Of a stretch of DNA of 64,000 nt, positions 56,074 to 64,000 are shown one piece after another; within the stretch, counting starts at the first letter, position 1; each line of letters opens with the position of its first letter. The position numbers and the translations under genes are program-made. The notes under the pieces are model-generated. The model ran no database searches. It saw only the letters and a program-made list of their open reading frames with translations, and was not told the origin of the DNA. The stretch lies in NCBI RefSeq assembly GCF_000313915.1, contig NZ_AMYT01000007.1, positions 1 to 64,000 on the forward strand, in the 5' to 3' direction. The DNA comes from Catellicoccus marimammalium M35/04/3. Lineage in GTDB: Bacteria; Bacillota; Bacilli; Lactobacillales; Catellicoccaceae.

Positions 56074-58458
56074 ATGAAGATAGCACAAATCATCGTAGAT
56101 ATGCCTTTACAACAAACAAATACTCCTTATGATTATTTGATTCCTCAAGCATGGGAAGAACGATTACATCCAGGTATGAGTGTGGTTGTTCCTTTTGGTC
56201 GACAAAATCGAAAAAAACAAGGGTTTATTGTTGGCATCAAAGAGGCCACAGAAATAAATCCCAAATGGAAAACCATCATTGAATATGATGATCAAATTTG
56301 GTTAACGCCAGAACTTTTATCTATCGCTCAATTTTTGATGGAAGAGACTTGTGCTTTTTATATTCGCTGTCTACAAGTGATGTTACCTCCATTAGCGAAA
56401 CGAAGATTTAAGCGTTGCTACCAAATTCAAGTGGAAAATGAAGAAACTTGTACTTTTTTTGCTAAGAAAAAAGAATGGTGGGTAGGCAAAAATGAACCAA
56501 CAGAAGAAAAACAACTCCAATCTTGGGTGAAAAAAGGTTGGGTGACGATCGTTGAAGAAGAACAAAAAAAAGGAGCCAAAGAAAAACTCGTTTGGTTTGG
56601 AAAACGATTAGCTTCCCTTGAACGATTAGAAGAAGAACAAGCAAAAACAAGAAAAAACGCAGTTCGATGGCAAGAAGTATTAGAAATGATAAAGCATCTT
56701 TCTAACAAAGATTGGCAACCTCTTTCTACAAAAATTGCACAAGCTCAGTGGCAAAAGGCAGAAGAAAAAGGATTCATCGTTCGAACTCAACAAGCAGTCT
56801 CTCGGTTACAAAAAGAAGAAGGTACTACAAGTAAACCTTTGTCTTTAACAGAAGAACAAAAAAGAGCCAAAGAAGCAATTCTTGTTTCCAATCAAAAACA
56901 AGAACATACTACCTTCCTTTTAGAAGGAGTTACCGGAAGCGGAAAAACAGAAGTTTATATGCAAGTGATTGAAGAGGTGTTGAAACAAGGACAAACAGCC
57001 TTACTTTTAGTACCAGAAATTGCCTTAACTTCTCAAATTGTGCAGCGTTTTTATGCTCGTTTTGGTAAAAAAGTAGGCGTATTGCATAGTGGTTTGAGTG
57101 CTGGAGAAAAATATGATGAGTGGCGCTCGATTCAAAAAGGAGAAGTTTCTATTGTAATTGGAACTCGGTCGGCGATTTTTGCTCCATTAGAAAAGATAGG
57201 GGTCATCATCATTGATGAAGAGCATGAAAGTAGTTATAAACAAGAAGAGATGCCACGCTATCATGCAATAGAAGTGGCTAAGTTCCGTGCCAAATATCAT
57301 CACTGTCCTGTAGTTTTAGGCAGTGCGACTCCTTCTTTGGAATCACGAGCGAGAGCAGAAAAAGGACGTTATCAACTATTGCGTTTAACGACACGTCCGC
57401 AAACACAATCTTTACCTAGCGTTCAATTATTAGATATGAGAACCTGTGAAAAGCATCCCACTTGTTTTCACTTTAGCTTGAATTTATTGAATCAAATTTA
57501 TTACTGTCTAGAACGAAAAGAACAGGTGATTTTATTGCTAAATCGTCGCGGATATGCTTCTTTTTTACAATGTTCTAGTTGTGGGGAAGTGATGCAATGT
57601 CCAAACTGTGATATTTCTTTGACCTACCATGCTAATGATCAAGCTTTAAAATGTCATTACTGTGGCCATGAAGCTCCTGTTCCTCAAGAATGTCCGCATT
57701 GTCACCAAAAAACGATGATGCACCATGGAATGGGAACACAACAAGTGGAAGAACAAATACATCAGCTATTTCCTTCTGCTCGTATTTTGCGAATGGATGT
57801 GGATACAACACGACAAAAGGGAAGCATTCAACAGAAATTAAAAGCATTTTCAGAACAAAAAGCTGATATTTTAATTGGTACGCAAATGATTGCTAAAGGA
57901 TTGGACTTTCCTAACGTAACCTTGGTAGGAGTATTAAATGCAGATACCGCTCTTTATTTTCCTGATTTTCGAGCGAGTGAACGTTGTTTTCAATTATTAA
58001 CTCAAGTCAGTGGCCGAGCAGGAAGAGGAGAAAAAGAAGGAAAAGTGATTATCCAAACGTATAATCCTGAGCATTATGCCATTCAATGTGCTGTTCAACA
58101 AGATTATGAATCTTTTTTCAAAAAAGAAATGTATTATCGTCACTTAGGAAACTATTCTCCCTACTACTATACCGTAGCGATTACAGTTAAAAGTGAGGAA
58201 TCACATCTTGCGTATAAGTATGCTAAAATAATAAAAGAGCAATTGGTTCAACAAGTCGAAACGACAACCTTTATTATTGGTCCAACAATGGAACCTTTAA
58301 TTCGAATGAAAAAGCAATATTATTATCAAATCATTGTGAAATATAAAAAAGAACCACAATTGCTAATGTATTTGAAAGAATTATTAGAATCACTGCAAAT
58401 GGCGGAACGAGAAAAAGTTTATATTATGATTGATAAAGAGCCATTGCATTTATTATAG
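56074..58458 (+). CDS. priA: Primosomal protein N' (replication restart helicase)
   Basis: A 794-aa superfamily 2 helicase. N-terminal 3'-DNA-binding domain, P-loop GVTGSGKTEVY, IIDEEHESSYK box, and a zinc region with eight Cys (CSSCGEVMQCPNC and CHYCGHE...CPHC). It reloads the replisome at stalled forks. RBS AAAGGAT. 8 bp before fmt. Confidence 0.96.
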   Translation: MKIAQIIVDMPLQQTNTPYDYLIPQAWEERLHPGMSVVVPFGRQNRKKQGFIVGIKEATEINPKWKTIIEYDDQIWLTPELLSIAQFLMEETCAFYIRCLQVMLPPLAKRRFKRCYQIQVENEETCTFFAKKKEWWVGKNEPTEEKQLQSWVKKGWVTIVEEEQKKGAKEKLVWFGKRLASLERLEEEQAKTRKNAVRWQEVLEMIKHLSNKDWQPLSTKIAQAQWQKAEEKGFIVRTQQAVSRLQKEEGTTSKPLSLTEEQKRAKEAILVSNQKQEHTTFLLEGVTGSGKTEVYMQVIEEVLKQGQTALLLVPEIALTSQIVQRFYARFGKKVGVLHSGLSAGEKYDEWRSIQKGEVSIVIGTRSAIFAPLEKIGVIIIDEEHESSYKQEEMPRYHAIEVAKFRAKYHHCPVVLGSATPSLESRARAEKGRYQLLRLTTRPQTQSLPSVQLLDMRTCEKHPTCFHFSLNLLNQIYYCLERKEQVILLLNRRGYASFLQCSSCGEVMQCPNCDISLTYHANDQALKCHYCGHEAPVPQECPHCHQKTMMHHGMGTQQVEEQIHQLFPSARILRMDVDTTRQKGSIQQKLKAFSEQKADILIGTQMIAKGLDFPNVTLVGVLNADTALYFPDFRASERCFQLLTQVSGRAGRGEKEGKVIIQTYNPEHYAIQCAVQQDYESFFKKEMYYRHLGNYSPYYYTVAITVKSEESHLAYKYAKIIKEQLVQQVETTTFIIGPTMEPLIRMKKQYYYQIIVKYKKEPQLLMYLKELLESLQMAEREKVYIMIDKEPLHLL

Positions 58459-58466
58459 GAGGACTT

Positions 58467-59408
58467 ATGACAAAAATTATTTTTATGGGAACACCACAAT
58501 TCTCAGTCCCTATTTTAGAAGGATTGATTGAAAAAGGGTATGACGTCATTGGAGTAGTGACACAGCCGGATCGTCCAAAAGGTAGAAAAAAAGTATTAAC
58601 TCCTTCTCCAGTGAAAGAAGCTGCGTTAGCACATCATTTACCTATTTGGCAACCAGAAAAAATTTCTGGCTCGAAAGAGATGGAAGAAATCATTGCTCAA
58701 AAACCAGATTTAATTATTACTGCTGCTTTTGGTCAATTTTTACCAGAGCGTTTATTAGAAGCACCAACTTATGGAGCGATTAATGTCCATGCTTCTTTAT
58801 TACCAAAATATCGTGGGGGCGCTCCAGTCCATTATGCGATTATGGAAGGAGAAGAAAAAACAGGCGTTACGATTATGCAAATGGTGAAAAAAATGGATGC
58901 AGGAGACATTTTATCACAAGCTGAAATTACTATTGGAGATAGTAATGTAGGAGAAATGTTTGAACGCTTAAGTCTTTTAGGTCGAGATTTACTATTAGAT
59001 ACACTTCCTCTTTACTTAGAAGGAAAAATTACTCCTCAACCACAAAATGAAGAAGAAGCTACCTATTCACCAAATATTACAAGAGAACAAGAAAAAATGG
59101 ATTGGCATCGTCCAGCCAAAGAATTAGCTTATCAAGTTCAAGGAATGAATCCTTTCCCTGTTGCTCATACGACAAAAGAGGGTCAACGTTGGAAAATTTG
59201 GGCTGCAAAAGCACAAGACAAAACAACAGATAAAGCACCTGGAACTATTTTAGCGATTGCCAAAGAAGGGCTAGAAGTGGCCTGTGGGAAGGGTACCGTT
59301 TTGGCGATTACGGAATTACAACCGGCAGGAAAAAGCAAAATGGATATTCAATCTTTTGTCAATGGAATGGGACGCAATATGCAAGTAGGAGAAACTTTTG
59401 ATGTCTAA
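58467..59408 (+). CDS. fmt: Methionyl-tRNA formyltransferase
   Basis: A 313-aa enzyme that formylates initiator Met-tRNA using 10-formyl-THF. Catalytic NVHASLLPKYRGGAP, DAGDI and an OB-fold C-terminal domain. RBS TAGGAGG. Overlaps rsmB by 8 bp. Depends on the folate supplied by FolT. Confidence 0.96.
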   Translation: MTKIIFMGTPQFSVPILEGLIEKGYDVIGVVTQPDRPKGRKKVLTPSPVKEAALAHHLPIWQPEKISGSKEMEEIIAQKPDLIITAAFGQFLPERLLEAPTYGAINVHASLLPKYRGGAPVHYAIMEGEEKTGVTIMQMVKKMDAGDILSQAEITIGDSNVGEMFERLSLLGRDLLLDTLPLYLEGKITPQPQNEEEATYSPNITREQEKMDWHRPAKELAYQVQGMNPFPVAHTTKEGQRWKIWAAKAQDKTTDKAPGTILAIAKEGLEVACGKGTVLAITELQPAGKSKMDIQSFVNGMGRNMQVGETFDV

Positions 59409-60759
59409 AAAAGAACGAAAAGTAAGTCCAGAATTAGAAAAAACAGTACGTTATCAAGCGTTAGAAATTTTATTGCGTGTGCGTAAAAACCAAGCATACT
59501 CCAATTTAATGATTAAAAAGGCTAAAGTAGAAGAAAAAGATCGAGCACTATTAGCAGAATTGGTTTATGGGACGATTAGTCGTCGTTATACCTTAGAATA
59601 TATTCTTTCTCCTTTCATTCAAGGAAAAAAGGTACAAGATTGGGTGCAAGAACTTTTACTTTTAGCACTGTATCAACTGCTATTTTTAGATCGAGTACCG
59701 AATCATGCGGTAGTGGATGAAAGTGTGAAAATTGCTAAAGAAAAAGGAAATCCAGGAATCGGTAAATTTGTAAATGGTGTGTTACGTAATCTCTTACGTA
59801 GTGATTTAAAAGATCCAAGAGCGATTCAAGATCCTATTGAACGTTTGAGCATTATGTATAGTGTACCTAAAGATTTAGTTTCTTTGATTGTAGATCAATA
59901 TGGGAAAAAAGAAGCAGAAGATTTATTGGCTTCCTTACTTACTCCAAGTCATGCCAGTGCTCGTTTAACAAAACGTGAAGATGATAGAGAAGATTGCTTA
60001 GAAACTTTGAAAAAAGAAGGATTTTCAGTTAAAGAAAGTCCAGTTTCTCCTGATGGCATTATTGCTGCGACTGGACATTTAGCAGGAAGTAAGGCTTTTA
60101 AAGAAGGAAGGATTACGATTCAAGACGAAAGTTCAATGCTCGTAGCTCCTGCCTTACAAGTAGAGCCACAACATCAAGTATTAGATGCTTGTGCTGCTCC
60201 TGGAGGAAAGACAGGGCATATTGCTAGTTATTTAGATGCCACTCAAGGAGGAAAAGTAACAGCGTTAGATATTCACCAACATAAATGTGAATTAATTGAA
60301 GAAACTGCAGCACGCCTTCACGTCACAGATCGTGTGACTGCACAAACGTTAGATGCTCGAAAAGTTGGAGATACTTTTGCAAAAGAAAGTTTTGATCGTA
60401 TTTTAGTGGATGCACCTTGTTCTGGCCTTGGGTTGATGCGAAGAAAGCCAGATATTAAATACAGTAAATCTATTACTGATTTATCACGTTTATCTACGAT
60501 TCAATTACAAATTTTAAATGCCTGCGCTCCTTGTTTAAAACAAGGTGGAATTATGGTATATAGTACATGTACAATTAATAAAGAAGAAAATGAAGCAGTG
60601 GTTACTCAATTTTTAAAAGAACATCCGGAGTTTACGCTAATTCCTGTTCAAGGAGCAGAATCGATTCCAGCTTCTGTCCATCCATTAGGAGTAACGATAT
60701 TGCCTCATCAATATCATACGGATGGCTTCTTTATTAGTTGCCTACAAAAATCCAAATAA
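59401..60759 (+). CDS. rsmB: 16S rRNA (cytosine-C5)-methyltransferase
   Basis: A 452-aa enzyme that makes m5C967. N-terminal NusB-like domain, SAM loop DACAAPGGKTGHIA, DAPCSGLG and catalytic Cys in YSTCTINKEENE. A TTG codon just before ATG 59401 extends the frame by one residue; the ATG has AGGAG at 9 nt. Confidence 0.96.
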   Translation: MSKKERKVSPELEKTVRYQALEILLRVRKNQAYSNLMIKKAKVEEKDRALLAELVYGTISRRYTLEYILSPFIQGKKVQDWVQELLLLALYQLLFLDRVPNHAVVDESVKIAKEKGNPGIGKFVNGVLRNLLRSDLKDPRAIQDPIERLSIMYSVPKDLVSLIVDQYGKKEAEDLLASLLTPSHASARLTKREDDREDCLETLKKEGFSVKESPVSPDGIIAATGHLAGSKAFKEGRITIQDESSMLVAPALQVEPQHQVLDACAAPGGKTGHIASYLDATQGGKVTALDIHQHKCELIEETAARLHVTDRVTAQTLDARKVGDTFAKESFDRILVDAPCSGLGLMRRKPDIKYSKSITDLSRLSTIQLQILNACAPCLKQGGIMVYSTCTINKEENEAVVTQFLKEHPEFTLIPVQGAESIPASVHPLGVTILPHQYHTDGFFISCLQKSK

Positions 60760-60770
60760 GAGGTGAAAAA

Positions 60771-61511
60771 ATGGAAATTCAATTAGGAACAGATGTCGGT
60801 CAGCGGCGTAAAAATAATGAAGATTATGCTGCTTATTTTTATAATGAAGATGGACAACTACTTGTCTTATTAGCAGACGGTATGGGTGGCCACCAAGCAG
60901 GAGATATTGCGAGTCGTTCTGTGGTTGAAAATTTAGGAGCCTTATGGAAACAAACCGATGCCTTAAATGTCACTCAAGCTAGTGATTGGTTATGGGCACA
61001 AATTCAGTTAGAAAATAAAAAAATCGTCGACCAATGGTATGAAGACGAAAATAAATATGGCATGGGTACAACGATTATTGCTTTGGCAGTGATTCGCTCT
61101 CATGTAGTCATTGCCCATGTCGGAGATAGCCGAGTGTATTTATTAAATGAGCAAGGAATTCAACAAATTACAGAAGACCACTCTTTGATTAATATCCTGC
61201 TAAAAAATGGTGAAATTGATGAAGAAATGGCTGCGAACCATCCAAAGAAAAATATGTTAACAAGTACGGTTGGAATGGAAGGACCTATGGAAATCGAAAC
61301 TTGTGTACATAAGAAAAATAGTGGGTACTTTTTATTATGTTCAGATGGGTTAAGTAGTATGCTAACCCCAGAAGAGATCTATCAATGTGTGATGGAAGAA
61401 AAAGACTTATCCACAGCAGTACAACGTTTACTTTTATTAGCCAATGAAGCAGGAGGCTATGATAATATTACGGTCGCATTATTAGATTGTGAAGGGAAGG
61501 AGGAAGAATAA
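60771..61511 (+). CDS. prpC: PP2C-type serine/threonine phosphatase (PrpC/Stp/IreP)
   Basis: A 246-aa metal-dependent phosphatase. Motifs [44 protein letters not shown] and GGYDNITV. It reverses phosphorylation by the PASTA kinase encoded next; in enterococci the pair is IreP-IreK. ATG at 60771 follows AAGAGGTG. Its stop overlaps the kinase start as TAATG. Confidence 0.96.
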   Translation: MEIQLGTDVGQRRKNNEDYAAYFYNEDGQLLVLLADGMGGHQAGDIASRSVVENLGALWKQTDALNVTQASDWLWAQIQLENKKIVDQWYEDENKYGMGTTIIALAVIRSHVVIAHVGDSRVYLLNEQGIQQITEDHSLINILLKNGEIDEEMAANHPKKNMLTSTVGMEGPMEIETCVHKKNSGYFLLCSDGLSSMLTPEEIYQCVMEEKDLSTAVQRLLLLANEAGGYDNITVALLDCEGKEEE

Positions 61512-63391
61512 TGGAAGTAGGACAAAAGATTAATGGTCGTTATGAAATTATCCGTGGAATTGGTAGCGGTGGAATGGCTAAAGTTTATTTAGCTTATGAT
61601 TTAATTTTAAATCGAGAAGTCGCAGTAAAAATTTTGCGTTTTGACTTTCAAAATGATCCTAAAGCGTTGCAGCGTTTTCAAAGAGAAGCTTTGGCAGCAA
61701 GTGAAATTGTCCATCCAAATGTGGTAGAGATTTATGATATTGGTGAAGACCACGGCTTGCAATACATTGTTATGGAATACGTCAAAGGAACAGACTTAAA
61801 AACTTATATCTACGAAAATGCACCGATTTCTTTTGATAAAGCAGTAGATATTATGCAACAAATTCTATCTGCTGTAGCAGTTGCTCACCAACATCGCATT
61901 ATCCACCGTGATTTAAAACCACAAAACATTTTAATTAACGGTGCAGGAGAATGTAAAATTACTGACTTTGGAATTGCAGTAGCTCTTTCGGAAACTTCCA
62001 TTACGCAAACAAGCACGTTATTAGGTTCTGTCCATTATTTATCTCCAGAACAAGCCAGAGGAGCGAATGCGATACCACAGTCTGATATTTATGCATTAGG
62101 AATTATTTTATATGAGCTTTTGACAGGGAAGGTTCCTTTTGATGGAGAGTCTGCGGTTTCGATTGCTTTGAAACACTTCCAAGAAGAAATTCCTTCTGTT
62201 CGTAAGGTAAACCCTAACATTCCGCAAGCGTTAGAAAATGTAATTTTTAAAGCGACAGCGAAAGATCCAAATGAACGCTATCGAAGTGTCAATGAAATGT
62301 CCGAAGATTTAAGTACAGTTCTTTCAGCGACTCGTGTTAATGAGCCTGTCTTTTTAACTAAAAAAGAACAAGCTGAATTAGCACAGAAAAAACAAGCAGA
62401 AAAAGAAAAAGAACAACAAAAAGAAGTAGAACCACCAAAACAAGAAACAAAAAAGAAAAAGAAGAAGAAAAAGAAACGCAAATGGTGGTTATGGGTGTTA
62501 CTTCTCCTTCTTTTATTGGGTGTAGGCTCCTTCTTTTTACAACCAAAAACTTCAGTGCCTGATTTAACTGGAAAATCAGTAAATGAAGCGGAACAAATTT
62601 TACAAAAACAACATTTGAAAATTGACGATGTCGAATATGAATTTGATTCTTCGATTCCAAAAAATCATGTCATTCGAACAAAACCAAAAGAAGGAACGAC
62701 GGTAAAACGTTATAAAAAAGTTCTGTTGATTGTTAGTCGAGGTACTGAAAGTTATACGATGAAAAATGTTTTAGGACAAAATATCGATGATGTAGTGGCC
62801 TCTTTAGAAAATGATGGTTGGAATAAAAAAGATATTGAAATTACCAAATGTTTGAATAGTACTTTTGATAAAAATATGATCTTTGAGCAAGAACCAAGCG
62901 CACAAACAAAATTGACAGTAGGAAAAGATAAAATTTCTCTTCTTGTCAGTGTTGGATCTTCAGGATTACCTTTAGAAGATATGTCTGGTTGGAGTCAAAG
63001 TGAAGTAGAACAATATTTAAGTCGTAATGGTCTACATGTCATTTGGAAATATGAACCAAGTAATAAAGAAAAAGGAACCGTTCTTCGTCAAGAGCCAAGT
63101 TCAAATACAGATATGAGTATTGGTGATTCTGTAGTTGTTACTTTAGCAAGTGACAAAGAAACAAGTAGTGGAAACTCTTATGAAGGAACGCCTGCTTCAG
63201 AAAATCGACCACAATCTGAAGCACCAGTAAATCCAACAACGCCATCTTCTACTCCGGCATCTGAGGCGCCAGCGGTAAGTGAGGAACATACTCCAGAGTC
63301 TACACAACAAAGTGCTCCTACAGAAGCACCGGCAGTAGAACCAAATAATGGTGCATCCGAGGCACCAGCAGTAGAAAATACAAATCATTAA
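61511..63391 (+). CDS. prkC: PASTA-domain serine/threonine kinase (PrkC/StkP/IreK)
   Basis: A 626-aa transmembrane kinase. Glycine loop [10 protein letters not shown] (16-25), Lys40, HRDLKPQN (132-139) and DFG (152-154). A juxtamembrane stretch has nine consecutive Lys (314-322), followed by a transmembrane helix (about 325-343). Three extracellular PASTA repeats follow (about 347-411, 414-481, 485-547). The last 79 residues are Ser/Pro/Thr/Glu-rich with four EAP(A/V) repeats. PASTA domains sense muropeptides or lipid II; likely targets include IreB (33 kb). Confidence 0.97.
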   Translation: MEVGQKINGRYEIIRGIGSGGMAKVYLAYDLILNREVAVKILRFDFQNDPKALQRFQREALAASEIVHPNVVEIYDIGEDHGLQYIVMEYVKGTDLKTYIYENAPISFDKAVDIMQQILSAVAVAHQHRIIHRDLKPQNILINGAGECKITDFGIAVALSETSITQTSTLLGSVHYLSPEQARGANAIPQSDIYALGIILYELLTGKVPFDGESAVSIALKHFQEEIPSVRKVNPNIPQALENVIFKATAKDPNERYRSVNEMSEDLSTVLSATRVNEPVFLTKKEQAELAQKKQAEKEKEQQKEVEPPKQETKKKKKKKKKRKWWLWVLLLLLLLGVGSFFLQPKTSVPDLTGKSVNEAEQILQKQHLKIDDVEYEFDSSIPKNHVIRTKPKEGTTVKRYKKVLLIVSRGTESYTMKNVLGQNIDDVVASLENDGWNKKDIEITKCLNSTFDKNMIFEQEPSAQTKLTVGKDKISLLVSVGSSGLPLEDMSGWSQSEVEQYLSRNGLHVIWKYEPSNKEKGTVLRQEPSSNTDMSIGDSVVVTLASDKETSSGNSYEGTPASENRPQSEAPVNPTTPSSTPASEAPAVSEEHTPESTQQSAPTEAPAVEPNNGASEAPAVENTNH

Positions 63392-63403
63392 CGGAGGTTT
63401 TGC

Positions 63404-64000
63404 GTGAAAGGACAAATTTATAAAGCATTAAGTGGATTTTATTATATTCAAAAAGGAAATGAGACGTATCAAACACGAGCGCGAGGAAATTTTCGTAAAA
63501 AAGGTGAAAGTCCACTCGTAGGAGATTGGGTTGAGTTTGAAAGCACTAGTGAAGTCGATGGGATGATTACAAAAATTTATCCAAGAACGAGTGAATTAAA
63601 ACGACCTCATGTTGCCAATGTCAGTCAAGTAATCATTGTTATGAGCGTGAAAGATCCTAATTTTTCTCCTCTGTTACTGGATCGCTTTTTAGTTCAAGCA
63701 GAGTCTTTAGGAATGAAGACGATTCTTTATTGGTCCAAAATTGATTTATTAACTACTGAAGAAAGAGAAGCAATAGAAAATTATAAAGAGCAGTATATGG
63801 CTTTAGGGTATCCAGTTTTGTTTGGAGAAGAAGGAATCGTTAATCCAGAATTGTTCTCTTATTTGAAGGATGAATTAACAGTATTAATGGGGCAATCTGG
63901 AGTAGGAAAATCTACACTCTTGAATGCTTTACATCCTGAAGGAAAACGAGAAATTGGAGAAGTTTCTCAAGCATTGGGGCGTGGTCGTCATACGACACGT
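63404..64000 (+). CDS. rsgA: Ribosome small-subunit GTPase RsgA (5' part)
   Basis: The first 199 codons are present and the frame runs off the window. GTG at 63404 has ACGGAGG 6 nt upstream, overlapping the prkC stop. An OB-fold N-terminus (IYKALSGFYYI, VGDWVEFE) precedes the circularly permuted GTPase: SKIDLL (G4) comes before GQSGVGKSTLLNAL (G1) and GRGRHTTR (G2 region). RsgA helps mature the 30S subunit. prpC-prkC-rsgA is the conserved order. Confidence 0.96.
   Translation, partial: MKGQIYKALSGFYYIQKGNETYQTRARGNFRKKGESPLVGDWVEFESTSEVDGMITKIYPRTSELKRPHVANVSQVIIVMSVKDPNFSPLLLDRFLVQAESLGMKTILYWSKIDLLTTEEREAIENYKEQYMALGYPVLFGEEGIVNPELFSYLKDELTVLMGQSGVGKSTLLNALHPEGKREIGEVSQALGRGRHTTR

Noticed and set aside
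62278-62660. Minus-strand ORFs opposite the kinase lysine-rich region
   Set aside because: Poly-Phe/Cys/Ser and Leu/Val-rich products arise from the complement of AAA/AAG-rich codons.

Overview
This 64 kb window is a stretch of core chromosome from a low-GC Gram-positive bacterium. Ribosome-binding sites are strong (AGGAGG or close to it). Gene order is that of Lactobacillales and Bacillales: zapA-cvpA-mutS2-trxA-uvrC, gmk-rpoZ-priA-fmt-rsmB-prpC-prkC-rsgA, hit/ytxH/prsA divergent from ecsAB, and yhaO-yhaN-yhaM. L-lactate dehydrogenase, the PepV dipeptidase, a FolT S component, IreB and a PASTA kinase suggest a fermentative lactic acid bacterium near Enterococcaceae (enterococcus, vagococcus or Catellicoccus type). 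The genus is inference only. I see no insertion sequence, prophage, CRISPR array or toxin-antitoxin module.

Layout. 1-2.2 kb: tRNA-Val(TAC), then leftward genes for a short-chain dehydrogenase resembling clostridial 7-alpha-hydroxysteroid dehydrogenases, a universal stress protein and an RsmC-like methyltransferase. 2.2-4.7 kb: coaA-guaA. 5-11 kb: a complete arginine deiminase operon in the order arcA-arcB-arcD-arcC-arcR, with hairpins in almost every gap and an elaborate leader. 11-20 kb: a MurJ/YtgP-type flippase, rsuA, pepV, degV and the yhaO-yhaN-yhaM DNA-repair/RNA-decay group. 20-30 kb: leuS behind an attenuator-like leader, mprF, the leftward hit-ytxH-prsA group, ecsAB and trmB. 30-34 kb: PepSY protein, pepA, ytpP, ytpR, ireB, ruvX and a DUF1292 gene. 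34-43 kb: rnhC (leftward), then zapA, cvpA, mutS2, trxA, uvrC, a small membrane protein and metG. 43-47 kb: tatD, rnmV, rsmA, a tetrahydrofolate riboswitch in front of folT, and ldh. 47-53 kb: a ClC transporter (leftward), a GNAT enzyme, ung, pta, tsaE, exoA (leftward) and murB. 53-64 kb: a class A sortase (leftward), an unrecognised 251-aa protein, acpS, gmk, rpoZ, priA, fmt, rsmB, prpC, prkC and the 5' part of rsgA.

How the genes work together. The arc operon imports arginine, exports ornithine and makes ATP and ammonia; together with ldh and pta it covers much of fermentative energy metabolism. The IreB protein at 33 kb and the PrpC phosphatase/PASTA kinase pair at 61-63 kb correspond to the enterococcal IreB-IreP-IreK cell-wall stress circuit. 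MprF, the sortase, the flippase and MurB are further envelope functions. PrsA (secretion foldase) and Ecs (ABC transporter) sit back to back as in Bacillus.

The clearest non-coding find is the folT riboswitch. Less certain but worth checking are the steroid-dehydrogenase-like enzyme, the structured arc leader and intergenic hairpins, the truncated leader before leuS, a small broken ORF at 30.2 kb, and a set of short GC-rich palindromes of the form GTGTCG-N2-CGACAC scattered through coding sequences. I did not find a clearly new multi-gene system.
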